A DNA stretch of 7,799 bases from Bryobacterales bacterium. GTDB lineage: Bacteria > Acidobacteriota > Terriglobia > Bryobacterales > Bryobacteraceae. The notes below the pieces were generated by a model. It did no database searches. It was not told the DNA's origin and saw nothing but the letters and a program-made list of their open reading frames with translations. A program made the position numbers and the translations under genes. Shown here piece after piece: positions 4,495-7,799 of this stretch. The stretch lies in NCBI GenBank assembly GCA_025456495.1, contig JALOKO010000268.1:1-7799 (forward strand). The letters run 5' to 3'. Each line of letters starts with the position of its first letter. Position 1 is the first letter of the stretch.

Positions 4495-7262
4495 GGGGAC
4501 AGATTGGGAGCGCGATAAACCGGCTGCAATAAGATGCTGCGAGGGGCAATGGGACCTCGTAGAGTCAGATCCAAGTGCGTGGCCCCTTCGGGCGCGGTCT
4601 GATAAAAACCTGCTCTCCCTGCCATATGCAACGCGGTTAGTGGGTAGTTGTGATAAGCAACGAGCTGCCCGTCCTGATCGCGCCAAGCTCCGTGCAAATA
4701 GGCACCTTGGGCAGGCTTTTGCGGAGAAAAGATTACCTCCATCCAATAGAGCCGCTCCGGTTCTACAGAAACGCCTTGGTAGAGAGTAAAATCAGGAGGG
4801 AGAACAGGTGCCGATCCGGAATCGCTTGGGAAGACACCGCTAGGCGCCCAGCCCGTCGGGTGCGAATGGTCCTTCTCCATTGCGAAATTGGGGTTAGTCA
4901 GAAGGTTGTTTCCTCGGTGGGTTGGTGGCAACCGATCCTCCTTAATGGGCAGCGACAGGAGCTCGTATCCGCGATTGGCGTACTCGACCCGGGCAACAGT
5001 TTTCCTGAATTCTTCGCTGAAAATAGCGCTTCGCGGCCCGCCGGGTTGGCGCGGCGCCCACGGGGATTCGGGTGTCAATAGCAGATGCGTAATGCCTAGA
5101 GTTTGCAGGGACTCCACGATGTGACGGAAGTTTTCCGGGGAGGGTGGAAGGTCCAGCAGAGGCCGAAGCTGCTCGGAGAGACGCGCGTCGCAGTGAGGCA
5201 TAGCGATCGCTCGGCCTGCGAGATGCAGATGATCCCGAAGAAACGGAACTTCCCACACTACGGCCTTTGCTCCCGCTATCTTGTCCAAGTGGCGCAACAA
5301 AGGTGTGTGCGCCAGTTGGACTGCGAGATAGTCGTTCCTAGCGGTTTTTCCGAGCACTACAGATAGAGGCATCGCTGCCGCATCCTGACTTCGGAAAAGC
5401 CACGCGGTAGGACGAACGAACTGAAGGTACGTTCCGCCTAGAGAGAAGAAGATGGCGAATATACTGACTATCTTTCGCCCTCGTGGATGGGTGGTACTCA
5501 GTATTGAATCTAAGCTGTAGGCGAGACCTCCGACGATCGGTATAACTGCAAATATCGAGTAACGGAGATTTTGCTCAGTCAGCCACCAGAGAAGTCCTGC
5601 GGCCATGCCAGTTAGAATCCAAAATCGAGCCCGCGCTACGAACATAGCCGGCAGCAGCATTGGTATCACCATCAAAAGGAGAGGATGGTAGGTTCCGATC
5701 TCGGCATACCGGCCGGGGTGGAAGAAAACATTCCACGGCAGATGGAACAGTTCCCGAAGCCCATGGGGATCGCCAAATCGCTTAGCGATCAGCCCCGATG
5801 GGGCAAGCGGACTGCCAAAAAACGCGTTGGCGTAGGGAAATATTGGGTTGCCGCTGAGAAAGTAGCTTCGGGCCAGCCAAGGCGCTAATATTATTATAGC
5901 GGCGAGCCCGATAGCCATGGCGTCCAGAACAAGCGCTCGCGGAGACCATGTTCGCAATCGAGCGAAGAGGACAATGGTGCCTAGAATAAGAAGGGCCCCC
6001 AAGCCGTTCAGTTTGACCGCAGCGGCTCCTGCTGCCAGCGCAGCGGCTAACACGAGTGTCCCGCGGTTGCGCTTCTGCCACCAGATCCAGCCGGCAAGAA
6101 GAGAGGAACAGTAGAAGAGCGTCTGCACCAAATCCACGAAGCCCCAAGCAAACTGAACCAAGAACAGGCTACTGACGCCAAGGGCGATGGTCAGTAACCC
6201 CGCAGCCAACGTTCGGTGAGGGATCAAGTGTGCAAATAGCGGAATCAAGGCCAAGGCCGCCAGAAACTGCCCTAGTTTGGCTGCTTGGACTCCAGCCAAT
6301 GGGTGTAGCATCAGAAAAAAAGTTTCCCCCGCAATTGCCATGCAGGACAGATTCATCTCGCGATAATGCTCAAGCGCACCGTCGTTTACCCACATCCGGA
6401 CTATTGCCATCCGTCCGCCCAGTGCGTCAGGTCCTGTTTCTGGAGCGAGAGCTGCCGTCCATCCGATGAGGAGCACCGCCCAGATGAGACCGGCTAGCGT
6501 GAATCCTCCCACGGCATGGACAGGTTGGACGGGACGGGTGAGCCATTGATTCCACGCTGCGGCTTCCTCTTGCAATGTTCGTCGAGTAAGGAAAAGAAGC
6601 AGGCCGAGGACGACAAGGATGGCCGGATTGTGGGCCAAGTGAGCCACGCCGAGAACAAACCCTAAAATGCTCAGGCTGAGAATACCGAGCGCTAGGCGCA
6701 AAGTCAGGCAAGCTTCCTCTCCTACTAGGTCCGCAGCGCATGCTGGTGCTAATTTTTGCTGAAGATAGCGACCGAAACTCAGTGCCGCAATCAATCCCGC
6801 TAGTAGCGCCGGTCCCATGAGGGGAAGCCCGGCAATCACCGGGAGAACCAAGAACGGCAGCAGCAGCAGTATAAACGGGAGGAAGCGCGTGAAGGCGCCG
6901 CGCTGAAGGCCGAAAGTGAACGCTCCACCGCCTGTGGCTCCAAAGATCAATAGCGCGCTGATTCGAATCGCATCGTTTTGGGCGACCAAGGCCGGCATAC
7001 CCCAGTGCAAGACAGTTCCGCCGACCAGGACCAGTCCCACTCCCCCTGCATTGCGGTGGGCGACGGAAACCGATGACCGTCCGAGCTGACCGAGTAGAAA
7101 TCCGATCAGTGCGCCGAATAGAACGGTGTATAAAAGAAACGTTCCCTCTTGTGCTTTGATCCATTGGACGGCGCTACCGTCGATTTTTTGAAAATGGTAA
7201 ACGGTCCAGCCCATCCAGCCACCGGCCAAGCACAGAAACGAGATGCGTGAAATCACTCGCAT
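4491..7262 (-). CDS. Large GT-C type membrane glycosyltransferase with soluble C-terminal domain
   Basis: The protein has 923 residues from the ATG at 7262. Roughly 16-20 hydrophobic segments lie between residues 4 and 616. A first long loop, APETGPDALGGRMAIVRMWV (about 273-292), carries acidic residues where GT-C enzymes bind a polyprenyl-phosphate-sugar. The segment SGNPIFPYANAFFGSP (470-485) resembles the NP.FP..N element of bacterial PMT_2/GT39-like transferases. These features suggest transfer of a lipid-linked sugar on the outer face of the cytoplasmic membrane. After the last helix, about 300 soluble residues follow: an alpha/beta part (640-780) and a beta-rich end (786-923) beginning NLLTNPNFAMEKDHSHPTGW, which resembles a carbohydrate-binding jelly roll. 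I chose this start because it falls 34 bases after the upstream stop, and the 48 earlier codons overlap the acetyltransferase and do not look membranous. The assignment to GT-C is fold-level; a hydrophobic polymerase or ligase is an alternative. Confidence 0.8.
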   Translation of the reverse strand: MRVISRISFLCLAGGWMGWTVYHFQKIDGSAVQWIKAQEGTFLLYTVLFGALIGFLLGQLGRSSVSVAHRNAGGVGLVLVGGTVLHWGMPALVAQNDAIRISALLIFGATGGGAFTFGLQRGAFTRFLPFILLLLPFLVLPVIAGLPLMGPALLAGLIAALSFGRYLQQKLAPACAADLVGEEACLTLRLALGILSLSILGFVLGVAHLAHNPAILVVLGLLLFLTRRTLQEEAAAWNQWLTRPVQPVHAVGGFTLAGLIWAVLLIGWTAALAPETGPDALGGRMAIVRMWVNDGALEHYREMNLSCMAIAGETFFLMLHPLAGVQAAKLGQFLAALALIPLFAHLIPHRTLAAGLLTIALGVSSLFLVQFAWGFVDLVQTLFYCSSLLAGWIWWQKRNRGTLVLAAALAAGAAAVKLNGLGALLILGTIVLFARLRTWSPRALVLDAMAIGLAAIIILAPWLARSYFLSGNPIFPYANAFFGSPLAPSGLIAKRFGDPHGLRELFHLPWNVFFHPGRYAEIGTYHPLLLMVIPMLLPAMFVARARFWILTGMAAGLLWWLTEQNLRYSIFAVIPIVGGLAYSLDSILSTTHPRGRKIVSIFAIFFSLGGTYLQFVRPTAWLFRSQDAAAMPLSVVLGKTARNDYLAVQLAHTPLLRHLDKIAGAKAVVWEVPFLRDHLHLAGRAIAMPHCDARLSEQLRPLLDLPPSPENFRHIVESLQTLGITHLLLTPESPWAPRQPGGPRSAIFSEEFRKTVARVEYANRGYELLSLPIKEDRLPPTHRGNNLLTNPNFAMEKDHSHPTGWAPSGVFPSDSGSAPVLPPDFTLYQGVSVEPERLYWMEVIFSPQKPAQGAYLHGAWRDQDGQLVAYHNYPLTALHMAGRAGFYQTAPEGATHLDLTLRGPIAPRSILLQPVYRAPNLSP

Positions 7263-7296
7263 GGCACAATTGAATCTATGGGCATGCTGCAAAACA
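7263..7296 (-). other. 34-base intergenic spacer, no promoter or terminator seen
   Basis: This is the longest gap in the window. It contains a GCATGC palindrome and an ATG that leads to a short out-of-frame reading ended by TGA. I see no -10/-35 pair, hairpin with T-run, or Shine-Dalgarno sequence in front of the ATG at 7262, so read-through transcription from the upstream gene is expected. Confidence 0.5.
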
Positions 7297-7799
7297 TTAG
7301 TGAGGTGAGCCGGTTTTAGCTGGTTTGAGTGGAATGGAGAAGCTGGGTATGGCAGTGGAAATGAACTGAAGCAGGAAGAAGCGAGTGCCTTCCGGAATGG
7401 CCTCAAGTGTTTGATCCAAGGTTGCGTGATAGATACGAGCTCGATGCACGGACTTGAAGTGCCCGACGAAGCCGGATCTCACGATTCCGTCAAAAAACGA
7501 ATCTCCGTAGACCACGAGTCCGGGCAGCAGGGTGGGATCTGTAACATTGTGAATGATCGAGAACTCAAAAGGTCCGTCCTTTTCGCGATAGGTTCTAGGA
7601 AGATCGGGCCAGGTTTTTTTGACGAATAGCCCGGTTTCAGTGACTGGCCACAGCAAGGGCATGAAGGATGCCTCGCCGCCGGAATAAAGTTTTTCCTCGA
7701 TGGTCAGCGGCCAGCGCCAGCGACCGAATTCCGGGCCCGCCTCCTGCTGTATTTGCCCAACCACAGCCTCGGCTACGGCGAAAGCGGCGGGGTCGTTCC
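7297..7799 (-). CDS. AlgX/AlgJ-like SGNH O-acetyltransferase, C-terminal part (5' end outside window)
   Basis: The frame is open to the window edge, so the visible 166 residues are the C-terminal portion; the first readable residues are NDPAAFAVAEAVVGQ. The key feature is LPGLVVYGDSFFDG, a GDSF block with the candidate nucleophile Ser at 7500-7498. It is followed by HFKSVHRARIYHATLDQTLE and a strand-like FFLLQFIS. This pattern matches the AlgX/AlgJ/AlgV-type SGNH-like enzymes that O-acetylate polysaccharides in the periplasm. In that family the DxHW motif with the catalytic Asp and His lies before the GDS block, so it should lie outside the window. These proteins usually work with an MBOAT acyl-carrier membrane protein; none is visible here, but one could lie upstream. 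The gene ends 34 bases before the glycosyltransferase. A GTG at 7764 is only an internal codon. Confidence 0.75.
   Translation of the reverse strand, partial: NDPAAFAVAEAVVGQIQQEAGPEFGRWRWPLTIEEKLYSGGEASFMPLLWPVTETGLFVKKTWPDLPRTYREKDGPFEFSIIHNVTDPTLLPGLVVYGDSFFDGIVRSGFVGHFKSVHRARIYHATLDQTLEAIPEGTRFFLLQFISTAIPSFSIPLKPAKTGSPH

Noticed and set aside
4495..4746. N-terminal extension of the aminotransferase by 84 codons
   Set aside because: It lies entirely over the beta-rich C-terminus of the glycosyltransferase and reads as Arg/Ser-rich shadow sequence unlike DegT proteins.
6427..7164. Minus-strand open frame of 245 codons inside the glycosyltransferase
   Set aside because: It is rich in Arg, Ser and Pro without a motif, and lies in an alternative frame over well-supported membrane segments.
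7263..7406. N-terminal extension of the large glycosyltransferase by 48 codons
   Set aside because: It overlaps the coding sequence of the acetyltransferase by 110 bases, and its residues show no hydrophobic or family-like character. The ATG at 7262 directly precedes the first hydrophobic segment.
7611..7620. T-run that could suggest a terminator or, read as A7 on the minus strand, a slippery site
   Set aside because: It encodes VKKTWP in the acetyltransferase. The codon phasing GTC AAA AAA ACC does not fit X XXY YYZ, and no hairpin lies beside it.
1..7799. CRISPR arrays, insertion sequences, tRNA/rRNA genes, long direct or inverted repeats
   Set aside because: I looked by eye on both strands and saw none. 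Nearly all bases are explained by protein-coding genes.

Overview
The window is a tightly packed, single-strand gene cluster. Every supported gene reads on the minus strand, so transcription runs from position 7799 down to 1. It looks like part of an operon that builds, modifies and exports a cell-surface polysaccharide or glycoconjugate in a Gram-negative-type bacterium. The host cannot be named with confidence. Spot counts give about 72% GC in the downstream part and 48-57% in the middle. None of the starts I could read has a clear AGGAG-type ribosome binding site. That pattern would fit phyla with weak Shine-Dalgarno use, such as Verrucomicrobiota, but this is only a guess.

In transcription order the window holds: (1) the C-terminal part of an AlgX/AlgJ-like SGNH O-acetyltransferase (7799-7297); (2) a very large multi-spanning GT-C type glycosyltransferase with a soluble C-terminal extension (7262-4491); (3) a DegT/DnrJ/EryC1/StrS-family PLP aminotransferase starting at a TTG codon inside the previous stop (4494-3280); (4) a class I SAM methyltransferase (3271-2657); (5) a HAD subfamily IB phosphatase-like protein (2670-1891); (6) an ATP-grasp ligase (1927-932, with coding homology reaching back to about 2066 in a frame without a start codon); (7) a NodB-type polysaccharide deacetylase of the DUF3473/exosortase-locus kind (935-93); (8) the first 26 codons of a family 2 glycosyltransferase (79-1). 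Gaps are 34, 8 and 13 bases. The other four junctions overlap. No intergenic stretch is large enough for a promoter, terminator or RNA gene.

Together the genes suggest transfer of sugars at the membrane (GT-C, GT2), O-acetylation (AlgX-like), amination (DegT), methylation, N-deacetylation, and an ATP-grasp ligation that could add an acyl or aminoacyl group to an amine. The final structure cannot be read from the sequence. The most notable anomaly is the HAD/ATP-grasp junction near 2040-2066. There the family-like sequence switches reading frame, and the ATP-grasp frame has lost its start codon and the first strand of its N-terminal domain. I interpret this as a deletion, an indel or a sequence error, or less likely an out-of-frame fusion.
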